From: an uncultured Christensenella sp.
GTDB lineage: Bacteria; Bacillota; Clostridia; Christensenellales; Borkfalkiaceae
DNA: 64,000 bases
Assembly: GCA_910587015.1 (NCBI GenBank)
Contig: CAJUME010000015.1
Span: forward strand, 62,001 to 126,000
Direction: 5' to 3'
This document shows positions 8,156-16,837 of the stretch, in pieces. How positions within the stretch are numbered: the first letter of the stretch is position 1; every line of letters starts with the position of its first letter. The position numbers and the translations under genes are program-made. Below the pieces are notes generated by a model. It saw only the letters and a list, made by a program, of their open reading frames with translations. It ran no database searches and was not told the DNA's origin.

Positions 8156-9960
8156 AAATTTTCTTCTAAATAAAGTTTGATTTTTTCAGCCTGAGCACGG
8201 CTTATTCCGTCAACAGCGGCTAAATCCTCTACGCTTGCGCTTATAATTTTATCCAGCGTGCCGAATTTTTCAAGCAAAGACATTCTGCGCACCTTACCTA
8301 TGCCGTCAATTTCCGTCAAAACGCTTTGCAGATTGCGTTTGGAATGTAAATTTCTGAAATAGGTTATAGCAAATCTGTGAGCCTCGTCACGGATACGTTG
8401 AAGCATTTTTAAGGAATAGTCGCGGTGCGATATTTTAATGCTTTCTTCGGAATTTAAGGTAAACACCTCTTCCTCGCGCTTTGCAAGCGAAACAAGCTCT
8501 ATACCACGCACGCCCATTCCGTCAAAAATTTCTTTAACGGCGGAAAGCTGCCCCCTGCCGCCGTCTATAATAATCAAGTCGGGCTTAGGGAATTTATCTT
8601 CTTCCGCTGAACCGAGCTTTTGAAGTCTGCGCGTCAAAACCTCCTGCAAGGAGGCAAAATCGTTTGCGCCCTCCACGGTTTTGATTTTAAACCTGCGGTA
8701 GCTGCTTCTGTCTGCCTCGCCGTCGATAAAAACAACCATGGAACCGACCTTGTCAACGCCGCTTATGTTGGAAATGTCATAGCATTCCATTCTGCGCGGG
8801 TAACGTTCAAGCCCCAGCAGCTCCTGCAAGCGCTTACACGCGTTCACAGTCATATCGTCCTTGTGCTTGATTTTGTCTACCGATTTTTCGAGGTAATCCT
8901 CGGCGTTTTGCTTTGCCATTTTCAGCAAGCGCGCCTTATCGCCCTGCTTTGCAAGCGTAATTTCAACCGTTTTATTGAACTTTTCTCTGAAATAGTTCTG
9001 CAAAAGCTCTTTTTCACAAAATTCCTCACAGATTATTTCGGAGGGCAGCTCGTGCTGGGAATAATACTGAATTATAAAGCCCGTAAGCGCTTCGCCATCA
9101 TTCAAATGCGCCTCGTCCAAAGCGAAGCTCGTACCGCCCTGCATAATGCCCTTGCGGGTTACCAGAATATTTACGGCAGAATACAGATTATTTGTTGCAT
9201 ATGCAATAATATCGGCATCGATATAACGGTTAAGCGAGGTTATTCGCTTTGCCTCCAGCTTGGACAGCATTGCAAGCTTATTTTTATAGTCAAGCGCAAG
9301 CTCGAAATTCTCATTTTCCGCGGCAGAGGTCATTTTGCTTTTTAACAGCTCCTCTGCCTCCTTATAATTGCCGTCAAGGAAGCTTAGCGCCTTTTTAACC
9401 TGAGCCGCATAAGCTTCCGCATTTACCCGCCCCGCGCACGGCGCAGTGCATCTTCCTATGTGATAATTTAGGCATTCGCGCTTTTTGCCCGTAATTTTAG
9501 TGTGACATAGCCGTACGCAAAAGGTTAATTGAAGCGTATCCAGAATGTCCTTGCAGTTTATTCCGCCCATAAACGGGCCGAAATATCTGCAACCGTCCTT
9601 TTTTATTTTGCGGGTAATATAAAAATTAGGAAATTTTTCCCGCATATCCGCTTTTATATACGGATAGGTTTTATCGTCCTTTAATAAAATGTTGTATTTT
9701 GGCTTGTACTTTTTGATTAAATTGTTTTCAAGCGCAAGCGCGTCTATTTCCGAATTAGTTATTATATAGTTGAAATCTCTGATATTTTCAACCATTTTCA
9801 TTACTTTTTCGGGCTTGGAGGTATTATGGAAGTATTGCCGAACCCGATTTTTCAGCACCCGCGCTTTTCCGACGTATATTATGTTTTTGTACCCGTCCAG
9901 CATTATATAAACGCCTGGGCTTTCGGGCAAAAGTTTAAGTTTTTCGGAAATAATGTCCAT
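8152..9960 (-). CDS. uvrC: UvrABC excinuclease subunit C
   Basis: A 602-residue protein of normal UvrC length. The N-terminal GIY-YIG nuclease (SPGVYIMLDGYKNIIYVGKA, residues 14-33) makes the 3' incision. A Cys-rich stretch follows, then a UVR domain near 198-232 that binds UvrB. The RNase H-like 5' nuclease domain contains ECYDISNISG and VVFIDG, and tandem helix-hairpin-helix motifs lie at about 545-600 (ITEIDGIGKVRR, AVDGISRAQAEK). It makes both incisions in nucleotide excision repair after UvrAB recognition. The gene is first of the uvrC-HAD-U32-mutS2 run. Confidence 0.97.
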   Translation of the reverse strand: MDIISEKLKLLPESPGVYIMLDGYKNIIYVGKARVLKNRVRQYFHNTSKPEKVMKMVENIRDFNYIITNSEIDALALENNLIKKYKPKYNILLKDDKTYPYIKADMREKFPNFYITRKIKKDGCRYFGPFMGGINCKDILDTLQLTFCVRLCHTKITGKKRECLNYHIGRCTAPCAGRVNAEAYAAQVKKALSFLDGNYKEAEELLKSKMTSAAENENFELALDYKNKLAMLSKLEAKRITSLNRYIDADIIAYATNNLYSAVNILVTRKGIMQGGTSFALDEAHLNDGEALTGFIIQYYSQHELPSEIICEEFCEKELLQNYFREKFNKTVEITLAKQGDKARLLKMAKQNAEDYLEKSVDKIKHKDDMTVNACKRLQELLGLERYPRRMECYDISNISGVDKVGSMVVFIDGEADRSSYRRFKIKTVEGANDFASLQEVLTRRLQKLGSAEEDKFPKPDLIIIDGGRGQLSAVKEIFDGMGVRGIELVSLAKREEEVFTLNSEESIKISHRDYSLKMLQRIRDEAHRFAITYFRNLHSKRNLQSVLTEIDGIGKVRRMSLLEKFGTLDKIISASVEDLAAVDGISRAQAEKIKLYLEENL

Positions 9961-10018
9961 AACCGTTTAAATTATAGCACCTGCACTGATTTTTTGCAAT
10001 ATTTATTTACTGTAAATT

Positions 10019-10050
10019 AAAAAGGTCCCGCCGCAAAGCAAAACCTTTTT
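10019..10050 (-). terminator. Rho-independent terminator after the pectate lyase gene
   Basis: Complementary arms AAAAAGGT (10019-10026) and ACCTTTTT (10043-10050) flank a GC-rich loop. On the minus strand the stem ends in a T-rich stretch. It lies just downstream of the pectate lyase stop at 10065 and insulates it from uvrC. Confidence 0.6.
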
Positions 10051-10064
10051 ATTATTTACTGTAT

Positions 10065-12707
10065 TTAATTTTTGTGAACGCCCGCGCAAGCTTTAACCGC
10101 ATCCGGTATGTCGTCTAAAACTGTAATCAAATCGGTAACTTTCGAGCATTTGTTTGCCGCGTCGTAATAGAATACGCTTGCATCGGTATCGAAAGTCTGG
10201 TTAAATTTATTCTGATTAGTCACGGCTTTTGTTCTGTTGGTTACGATTGTTACATAGGTTGAACTTGTCGGCTGAATTGTATCAAACTTACAGTTAAACA
10301 CCTTTGCCGCGCCGTTCAGCGAGCCTTCGCTGACGTTGTTAATCGTTGCGCCCGTTTCCGCCTTTGATTCAATGGGATTTTTCGCGTTCTTGAAATAACA
10401 GTATTCAACAAGCGCATACGCCCCCGCACGCAAGGACAGGCAAGTATCGGTGGTTCCCTCGTAATAGTTGTTGTACATATGCATGTTCGCCTGTCTACCG
10501 AGCGGAAGCCTTGCTTTACAGCCCTGATAATAATTGTGGTGGAAAGTCACGTTTGCGGTTTTATGTCCGCCGCCACCCCCGATTAAGCCTGTTTTATGCG
10601 TTTTAATGTAATGATTATATGCAATGGTTATATATGCGCATTTTTTAAAGTCGGTGGAACCGTCTCCATCGCCCTTATCCTGCTCGTTGCAAACGTCCCA
10701 GTAGTTTTTGCCTTCTTCAAAAGTGCAGTGGTGCAACCATATTCTGTTTGAATCGAAACCGTCGAACGTGGTCGAGTTTGTGTTGCCCTCGAAGCTGCAC
10801 GCGTCCTCGTTATAATCGTCAAACGTAAGATTTCTTACCTCAATCGATTCAGCGTATTTCCACGTTATGCCCCACTGGAAAAGCCCAGCGCTTGTTCCTA
10901 TACCTTCAAGCGTAACATTCTGCGCAAATTTGCCTGAGGTTGAACCCGTACCAATAGGACAGTTATTCCAGCAGGAATCGAATTCCTTCTTTTCACCGTT
11001 ATCATAGTTCATATACCCCAAATCATAAAGCCCGTCAAGCGCACTGCAACCGTTGTTTGCGGGGTCGGTATTTAAGGTATTAAAGCCCAAATCGATAAGC
11101 TCCTGCATAGTGTATTTTTTAGCTTCAAGAGTGTTGCCCTTTGTACTCGGCGTATTATCTATAATATAGTCGGCTGTTACAGGTTTTTTACCGTAAGAAA
11201 CACTGTTCCAAGTTGCGGCTTTAATCATATCCAAAACCCTGATAATAACGGGTTTTGTGCTTTTAGGCACCGCCCGCAAAATTTCAATCAGTCCCGTATA
11301 GGTATTGCCCTCTATCGTGGCTTTGACAGAGTTTTTCGTTGCCTCGGAAACGTAAATAATCTGTGCGTTGTCCTTAGGTGTACCGTCGTTTTTATATCCG
11401 CCAACTCCGTCCGCATATACATTGTTGCCCGCGCTTGTGTCAAAGTGCGCATAACCCGAGCGGTCGTATGCGGCAACTGTCACGGGTTTAGTAACACTTC
11501 TTCCGTCCGCCTCTATCCTGAGTGTATAATCACCCGCTTTAAGTCCCACTACGTCCGCGCGCATTTTATTCGGCGCAATTTCGCGCACAAGCTCTTTATC
11601 GATATAATTGTACGATGCCGCGCCGTTTGCCGATTTGCAGAATACCTTATATTCGCTTACTCCGCTTATCTTTCCGAATTCTATATAAGCGCCCTCTTCA
11701 TAACCGCCGAAGGCAGTTATATTAAAGGTGGTATTAGACTGCCATTTGGCGTAATAGGTTTTATTGCCGTTGTCGGTTTTGGATATTCCGGTCACTTCTT
11801 CACCGGAAAAATCAGCCGCTTCAAACCAGCCCGCAAAATCATTACCCGCTTTTTTGGGTACGGGTAGCGTCGCGCCTTGCCCGTAAGTATACTCATTTAA
11901 GGGTAACACAATACTGCCGCCGTTCAATTCAAGTGTTACGGTATATTTTTTGGGGCTCCATTCGGCGTAAAAGGTCAATGCGCCCGTTTTATCCGCGGTT
12001 ATTTTGTCCGTTTTAATATCGGTTAAATCGGATTTTTCGTGCCAACCGACAAAATCGTGAAATTCCTTTGCCGGTACAGGCAAAAGCGTTTCCACACCCT
12101 CGTTATAGCTTGTAATATCCTCTGCAAGCGCGCCGCCGTTCAATTCAAGAGTAAGCTTATGCTTAATCGCATCCCACCGCGCCCACAGCGTAATATCGCC
12201 CGAGCTTGCCTCGGTAATGGCTTCGTACTTGCTTCCGCCGCTCTGACTGTCGTACCAGCCTACAAAAGCACAGTGCGTTTTTGTAGGCACGGGCAACTGC
12301 GTGCCAACGCCGTAAACATAGGTTAAGGTACTTTCCGCAACCACTCCGCCCTCGGGCTGCAACGTGACCGTAAAGGTCTTGGGCGACCACTTCGCATAAA
12401 AGATTTTGTTGCCCGTTTCGTCAGCCGATATTGTGGTTACCGGCTCTGCATCGGAAAAGTCTGCCGCCCTGTACCAGCCTACAAAGTCGTAATTTTCGCT
12501 TACTGGCACGGGCAAAAGCGTTTCAACACCCTCGGTATACGAGGTAAGATTTTCCGAAAGTGTGCCGCCGTTCAATACAAGCGTAACCTTAGGTCCGCTT
12601 TCTCCGCCAAAGCAATTTGCAAACAAATCGCACGCGGTCATACCGACAAGCGAAAGAGCAAGAATAACAGCCGTAAGCGCCCTTACTAATTTTTTCACTA
12701 TAATCAC
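10065..12707 (-). CDS. Lipoprotein pectate lyase with four InlB-type (Flg_new) repeats
   Basis: An 880-residue secreted protein. The N-terminus is a signal peptide ending in a lipobox-like LVGMTAC, so it is probably a surface lipoprotein. Four tandem InlB B-repeat domains follow (about residues 39-330), each with the LNGG...LPVP...FVGWY...FYAKW pattern. A roughly 95-residue beta-sandwich-like region links to the catalytic part (about 430-880), a right-handed beta-helix of pectate lyase family 1. It contains VTLEGIGTSAG, a SNRIWLHHCTF segment, ITIAYNHY and TFHHNYYQGCKARLPLGR. Expected role is cleavage of homogalacturonan from plant matter, with the repeats acting as stalk or wall-binding spacer. 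It stands alone between a terminator and an unrelated operon. The boundary of the sandwich domain is approximate. Confidence 0.88.
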   Translation of the reverse strand: MIIVKKLVRALTAVILALSLVGMTACDLFANCFGGESGPKVTLVLNGGTLSENLTSYTEGVETLLPVPVSENYDFVGWYRAADFSDAEPVTTISADETGNKIFYAKWSPKTFTVTLQPEGGVVAESTLTYVYGVGTQLPVPTKTHCAFVGWYDSQSGGSKYEAITEASSGDITLWARWDAIKHKLTLELNGGALAEDITSYNEGVETLLPVPAKEFHDFVGWHEKSDLTDIKTDKITADKTGALTFYAEWSPKKYTVTLELNGGSIVLPLNEYTYGQGATLPVPKKAGNDFAGWFEAADFSGEEVTGISKTDNGNKTYYAKWQSNTTFNITAFGGYEEGAYIEFGKISGVSEYKVFCKSANGAASYNYIDKELVREIAPNKMRADVVGLKAGDYTLRIEADGRSVTKPVTVAAYDRSGYAHFDTSAGNNVYADGVGGYKNDGTPKDNAQIIYVSEATKNSVKATIEGNTYTGLIEILRAVPKSTKPVIIRVLDMIKAATWNSVSYGKKPVTADYIIDNTPSTKGNTLEAKKYTMQELIDLGFNTLNTDPANNGCSALDGLYDLGYMNYDNGEKKEFDSCWNNCPIGTGSTSGKFAQNVTLEGIGTSAGLFQWGITWKYAESIEVRNLTFDDYNEDACSFEGNTNSTTFDGFDSNRIWLHHCTFEEGKNYWDVCNEQDKGDGDGSTDFKKCAYITIAYNHYIKTHKTGLIGGGGGHKTANVTFHHNYYQGCKARLPLGRQANMHMYNNYYEGTTDTCLSLRAGAYALVEYCYFKNAKNPIESKAETGATINNVSEGSLNGAAKVFNCKFDTIQPTSSTYVTIVTNRTKAVTNQNKFNQTFDTDASVFYYDAANKCSKVTDLITVLDDIPDAVKACAGVHKN
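11760..12600 (-). repeat. Tandem coding repeats for four InlB-type modules
   Basis: Four imperfect units of roughly 210 bp encode successive InlB B-repeat domains of the pectate lyase. Recurrent encoded signatures are LNGG, (L/Q)LPVP, F(V/A)GW and F/YYAKW. Units 1 and 3 are closest to each other (both contain GVETLLPVP), suggesting internal duplication of pairs. Confidence 0.75.
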
Positions 12708-12776
12708 CCATTATATTTTTTTATTATTATATAACAAATTATGAACTAAATCAACAGTTTATATGTGAAAAAATGA

Positions 12777-12805
12777 AAAAGGCAGTAACAAAAGTTACCG
12801 CTTTT
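12777..12805 (-). terminator. Terminator of the copA-arsR unit
   Basis: The stem pairs GTAAC (12785-12789) with GTTAC (12794-12798), extended by GC and A/T pairs, and runs into a T-rich tail on the minus strand. It starts essentially at the arsR stop codon. Confidence 0.55.
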
Positions 12806-13143
12806 CAATATCCTAAAAATTCTACTCCCTTTAACATAACGTCATTGACCGTATCGTTTACAAGGCTGTAAAATATAATTTTGCCCTGCCGCTCGCTTTT
12901 TACTATGCCCAGATTTTTCAGAAGCCTTAGCTGGTGTGATACCGTGGTCTGATTAATATCAAGCACGCGCGACAAATCTGTTACGCACATTTCCGATATA
13001 GCAAGCGCCGAAAGCATTTTAACGCGCGTATGGTCGGCAAAAATCGAAAAAAAGCAAACTATACTGTCAAGCACGTCGCCGTCGGGAACGTATTCTCTTA
13101 TTAAATCCTTTGTACGTCTGTCTAAAAGCATCATTTCCTGCAT
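12805..13143 (-). CDS. ArsR/SmtB family metal-responsive repressor
   Basis: From ATG 13143 the product is 112 residues. This start has a GGAGG ribosome site 5 nt upstream, while the longer reading from 13191 would begin inside the predicted promoter. The winged helix is clear: the alpha3 region SEMCVTDLSRVLDINQTTVSHQLRLL matches the ArsR/SmtB ELCVCDL metal-site region plus recognition helix, though only one of its two Cys is present. The wing is SERQGKIIFYSL. It should repress its operon until metal binds. It follows the copper-type P-ATPase gene, suggesting control of that gene. CsoR or CopY would be the more usual copper regulators, so the real inducer may be another metal. Confidence 0.85.
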   Translation of the reverse strand: MQEMMLLDRRTKDLIREYVPDGDVLDSIVCFFSIFADHTRVKMLSALAISEMCVTDLSRVLDINQTTVSHQLRLLKNLGIVKSERQGKIIFYSLVNDTVNDVMLKGVEFLGY

Positions 13144-13191
13144 ATCAGCCTCCATACCAAAATTATAGCGGTTTATATGCTGATATGTCAA
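13141..13191 (-). promoter_or_regulatory. arsR promoter with overlapping dyad
   Basis: On the minus strand a -35 TTGACA (13191-13186), an 18-bp spacer and a -10 TATAAT (13067+95, i.e. 13167-13162) precede the GGAGG and ATG 13143. A 9-bp inverted repeat CATATCAGC (13141-13149) and GCTGATATG (13179-13187) brackets the promoter. One arm covers the start codon and the other abuts the -35, a sensible place for an autoregulatory operator. Confidence 0.6.
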
Positions 13192-13264
13192 AATGTTATA
13201 ATGACGTATACTGTCACAATCTGACTAAGCTTGTCGTTTTCTAAGTGAGCAGACCTTCAAAGTC

Positions 13265-15724
13265 TTATTTTTCTTCTATAGAGGTTACCGAATAGCCCGC
13301 GTCGGTGACAAGCGCGGTGATTTCTTCGTTTGAAACATCTTCGCGGCTTCTTATAACGGCAAGCTTCTTTTTGAGCTTAACGTCTACCGAAACAACGTTT
13401 TTTGCAGTTGAAAGCTTATCCTCAACGCGCTTTGCGCAGTGCTCGCAGCACATACCTTCGATATGGACTATCTTTTTCATAAAATAATTATCCTTTACAA
13501 ATTTTTTATTTTTATATAACAGCAATCTTAATGCATTGCACACCACAAAAAGCGAGCTTAAGCTCATACATAAAGCGGCAAGCCACGGCTGAAACGCAAA
13601 GCCCAGCGGCGAAAACGCGCCTGCGGCAACGGGTATCATAATAACGTTATAGAAAAACGCCCAGAAAAGATTTTCTTTAATGTTTCTTACCGTTGCACGG
13701 CTTAAATCGAAAACGGTATCAAGCGTACGCAAATCCTCGCTGACAAGCACAACTCCCGCGGAATCGATAGCAACGTCCGTACCGTTACCCATTGCAATAC
13801 CCACGTCGGCTTGCTTTAATGCGGGCGAATCGTTTATTCCGTCGCCCACCATTGCCACGCAGCCGCCCGCCTTTTGCAGGTTTATTACTGCATTCAGCTT
13901 ATCCTCCGGCATAACCTCTGCCACAAAATCGTCTATACCAACGCTTTCCGCCACCGACTGCGCCGTCCTTTGGCCGTCGCCCGTAAGCATAGCAACGCGC
14001 ATATTGCGCGCCCGCAACAGCAAAACCGCTTGCTTGCTGCCGCTTTTTATTGTGTCGGCAACAGCTATCAGTGCAAGAACTTTTTCGGCATCGGCAAGAT
14101 ATATTACCGTATTTCCCTTTTGAGAAAGCTCTGCCGCAGCCTCGTCTGCCTCTTTGGAAATCGTTATATTTTTAAGCAGTTTTCGATTGCCGAGGCAGTA
14201 TTTCTTACCCTCGTACTCCGCAACGGCGCCGCGACCTACCGTATATTTGAAATTCTGCACCTCAAAGCCGTAGTCGGCATACTCCACAATGCACTTTGCA
14301 AGCGGGTGGTTCGAATTTTTTTCTATACCGCAGGCAAGCCTTACAGCCCAGTCCTCCTCACAGCCGAATGCAAGCACTTGCGTAACACGCGGTCTGCCCT
14401 CTGTCAGGGTTGCGGTTTTATCCAGAAGAACGGCGTTAATGTTGCAAACCTTCTGTAAATTTTCGGCGTCCTTATACAGTATCCCCTGCGAAGCCGCTTT
14501 TCCCGTAGCCGTCATAATGGCAACGGGCGTTGCCAGCCCCAACGCGCACGGACAGGAAACAACAAGCACGCTTATTGCGTAGGTTACGCTGTGCTCGGGC
14601 TTGACAGTACCGTCAATCAACAGCCATATAAGGAAGGTTGCAAGCGAAATAAGCACGACAACGGGCACAAAAATACCCGCAACCTTGTCGGCAAATTTTT
14701 GTATGGTGGCCTTGCTTGCGCCGGCCTCGCGCACCATATTTATTATTTTTGAAAGGGTTGTCTCCTCGCCGACACGCTCCGCCTCAATCTTTATAAGTCC
14801 GTTAGTCACAATTGCCGCGCTCGTAACAGAATCACCCTCGGCAACCTCCACGGGCAGACTTTCGCCCGTTATCGCGCATTTATCGACAAACGCCGTACCA
14901 TATATTATTTTGCCGTCGACGGGAATATACTCGCCTTGCTTAACCACGATAATATCGCCCGCGACAACCTCTTTGACGGAAACCACGGTCTGCCGACCGT
15001 CCCTTTCTACGGTAACGGTGTCCGGCGCAAGCTTTAAAAGCTTTTCTATTTCGTCGCCCGTTTTTCTCTTCGACTTTTCTTCAAGCCACTTGCCTATATC
15101 GACAAACACCAAAATCATTGCCGCGGACTCGAAATGCAGATTCATTGCATTATGGTGAGGGTCTTTGCCTGTAAAAATCAAAATCGTAAGTACAAGCGAA
15201 TAAATAAACGACACGCCGGAGCCGAGCGCGACAAGCGTATCCATATTCGGCACCTTTTTAAAGACCGCGACAACGCCGTTTTTGAAATATTTATAATTTA
15301 CGCCGATAATTACCGCGGACAGAATCAGCTGATACAGCGCAAACCAACGCGCGCAGCCATCGACTTCTGGGTCGATAAACCACGGCACGGGCGCGCCGAG
15401 CATGTGCCCCATAGAAACGTACATCAACGGCACAAGCACGCTAACGGATATAATAAAATTAATAAACAGACGCTTATCGCCGCTTTTTTGCTTTTTGTCG
15501 GTCTGCTTAGCCTCGTTTTCGGCGGAAATACCATAGCCGAGCGATTTGACAGTTTCGAAAATCTTCTCCTCGGTTACGGTTTTTTCGTCAAATTCAACCT
15601 TTAACGACTTACCCATTAAGCTGACCTCGCAAAGCGTTACGCCTTCAAGTCTGCCTATCGTCCGCTCTATGCCAGACGAGCATGCGGAGCAAGTCATTCC
15701 CGTTACATTATATCTTTTAATCAT
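13265..15724 (-). CDS. copA: Copper-type P1B ATPase with N- and C-terminal heavy-metal-associated domains
   Basis: An 819-residue pump. The N-terminal HMA domain carries GMTCSAC (residues 9-15). The eight-helix membrane core includes the CPC motif SCPCALG (about 388-394) of Cu(I) exporters. The phosphorylation loop reads DKTATLTEG near 433, where nearly all P-type ATPases have DKTGT. The hinge is MVGDGINDSPALKQAD (about 630). After the last helix a second complete HMA domain starts at an internal Met (MKKIVHIEGMCCEHC, Cys near 757 and 760), as if a separate copZ chaperone gene had been fused. It exports Cu(I), possibly Ag(I), from the cytoplasm. The predicted promoter leaves almost no 5' leader. 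It is followed by the arsR-type gene. Confidence 0.93.
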   Translation of the reverse strand: MIKRYNVTGMTCSACSSGIERTIGRLEGVTLCEVSLMGKSLKVEFDEKTVTEEKIFETVKSLGYGISAENEAKQTDKKQKSGDKRLFINFIISVSVLVPLMYVSMGHMLGAPVPWFIDPEVDGCARWFALYQLILSAVIIGVNYKYFKNGVVAVFKKVPNMDTLVALGSGVSFIYSLVLTILIFTGKDPHHNAMNLHFESAAMILVFVDIGKWLEEKSKRKTGDEIEKLLKLAPDTVTVERDGRQTVVSVKEVVAGDIIVVKQGEYIPVDGKIIYGTAFVDKCAITGESLPVEVAEGDSVTSAAIVTNGLIKIEAERVGEETTLSKIINMVREAGASKATIQKFADKVAGIFVPVVVLISLATFLIWLLIDGTVKPEHSVTYAISVLVVSCPCALGLATPVAIMTATGKAASQGILYKDAENLQKVCNINAVLLDKTATLTEGRPRVTQVLAFGCEEDWAVRLACGIEKNSNHPLAKCIVEYADYGFEVQNFKYTVGRGAVAEYEGKKYCLGNRKLLKNITISKEADEAAAELSQKGNTVIYLADAEKVLALIAVADTIKSGSKQAVLLLRARNMRVAMLTGDGQRTAQSVAESVGIDDFVAEVMPEDKLNAVINLQKAGGCVAMVGDGINDSPALKQADVGIAMGNGTDVAIDSAGVVLVSEDLRTLDTVFDLSRATVRNIKENLFWAFFYNVIMIPVAAGAFSPLGFAFQPWLAALCMSLSSLFVVCNALRLLLYKNKKFVKDNYFMKKIVHIEGMCCEHCAKRVEDKLSTAKNVVSVDVKLKKKLAVIRSREDVSNEEITALVTDAGYSVTSIEEK

Positions 15725-15734
15725 AGCTTTTTAT

Positions 15735-15776
15735 ATTATAAGACCTAATTCCTACTTTGTCAATAGGAATTAGGTC
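15735..15776 (-). promoter_or_regulatory. copA promoter embedded in a 13-bp perfect dyad (operator)
   Basis: On the minus strand the -35 TTGACA is 15763-15758, the spacer is exactly 17 bp, and the -10 TATAAT is 15740-15735, a full consensus promoter. A perfect inverted repeat has arms 15742-15754 (GACCTAATTCCTA) and 15764-15776 with a 9-nt centre holding the -35. Binding here would block RNA polymerase. Transcription would start near 15728, only about 4 nt before the copA ATG at 15724, so the message appears leaderless and no Shine-Dalgarno is present. The dyad could also end the upstream asparaginase transcript. Confidence 0.75.
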
Positions 15777-15796
15777 AAAATGCTTTATAAAAATTA

Positions 15797-16813
15797 TCAA
15801 TGCAGCTTTTCGAAGAAATAATTCTCTTTAAGCACCTTATCTATGCTTATGCTCGAGCCGAGCGCCAAAAGCACCTTTACGGTAGCCATTTCAAAGCTTA
15901 TGTCGTACGCCGCCGTGCACATTTCGGGCAGTCCGAGCGCACTTTCGTATATGCGCGCATTGCTGTCAATCGGCGCGATAACAACGGGTATACCTACGTT
16001 TTTGCAGTAAACGAGGAATTTTTTGAAGTTTGCCTCCTCTCCTTCGGTGCAAACCGTGCCGCTGTGGTACAGCTGAACCATAATCGCCTTGGGCTTTTTA
16101 TCGTTAAAGCGGTAAAAATCGAAATTAAGCAGAGAATGCGCCTGAATCGTAAGCATATCCATACACAGCCTTTGTGCGGGGCATGCTTTTCTTGCCGCCT
16201 TCAGCTGTTCAAAGGTCGGATTGCAGTCGTTTTGGTTGTAAACAAAGCGGTTATCCACTATTTCGCCGAAATGCACCTTTAAAATACTGTCGTATTCCCC
16301 GCTTATCTGCGTTGCGGAAACAAGGCGGCTGGCAAGGTGAATTTTGCAGCTTTCGTTATAATTCTGAAAGCTTACAAACACTCCGCCGAAGCCTGCGCTT
16401 TTGATAAACGTAACCGCGCCGGCAAAATTTTCAACGCCGCGGCTTCTGTCGTCGTCAAGCGGATATAAGGCGGAAACAAACACAAGCGGCACGGGCAAAT
16501 CGCAGAAAATCTGACTGAAAAGGTTTGCCGTAAAGCAAAGCGTATCGGTGCCGTGCGTCAAAATTATTCCGTCGTATTTATCCGTGTCCACCCCGCGTAC
16601 GCAATCCGCCATTTTTTCAAGGTCGGACGGCTGAACGTTTTCGCTTAAAATATTAAGAGGGCGAAGCTCGTCAAACTGCACGCTTTGACCGTAACGCGCG
16701 GTATATTTTTCAATCAGCGCGCTTTTATGCTCGTTTTTTAGCCCGACAGTTCCACCCTTAGAGCATGAGCCTATGGTTCCACCCGTAAAAATAACGCAAA
16801 TTCTGTTCTTCAT
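15797..16813 (-). CDS. ansA: L-asparaginase, type I (cytoplasmic)
   Basis: A 338-residue asparaginase. The first nucleophile motif is VIFTGGTIGS (Thr about residue 12) and the second active-site motif THGTDTLCFTANL is near residue 85. The C-terminal small domain contains IPVVIAPIDSNARIYESALG. There is no signal peptide, so the enzyme is intracellular, converting asparagine to aspartate and ammonia. It lies 24 bp downstream of the asparaginyl-tRNA synthetase gene in the same direction. The two genes therefore probably share a transcript and both handle asparagine. Confidence 0.9.
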   Translation of the reverse strand: MKNRICVIFTGGTIGSCSKGGTVGLKNEHKSALIEKYTARYGQSVQFDELRPLNILSENVQPSDLEKMADCVRGVDTDKYDGIILTHGTDTLCFTANLFSQIFCDLPVPLVFVSALYPLDDDRSRGVENFAGAVTFIKSAGFGGVFVSFQNYNESCKIHLASRLVSATQISGEYDSILKVHFGEIVDNRFVYNQNDCNPTFEQLKAARKACPAQRLCMDMLTIQAHSLLNFDFYRFNDKKPKAIMVQLYHSGTVCTEGEEANFKKFLVYCKNVGIPVVIAPIDSNARIYESALGLPEMCTAAYDISFEMATVKVLLALGSSISIDKVLKENYFFEKLH

Positions 16814-16837
16814 AACGTGATTAAATATTGCCCAAAA

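Noticed and set aside
11445..11867. Long antisense frames opposite the pectate lyase, ackA, pta, recN and other genes
   Set aside because: They mirror codon structure of real genes on the opposite strand, have no ribosome sites and no recognisable domains.
15742..15776. The copA dyad as only a terminator of the asparaginase gene
   Set aside because: The arms are AT-rich, not followed by a T-run on the minus strand (CTTATAAT follows), and overlap a consensus promoter, so an operator is the better reading, though some termination is possible.
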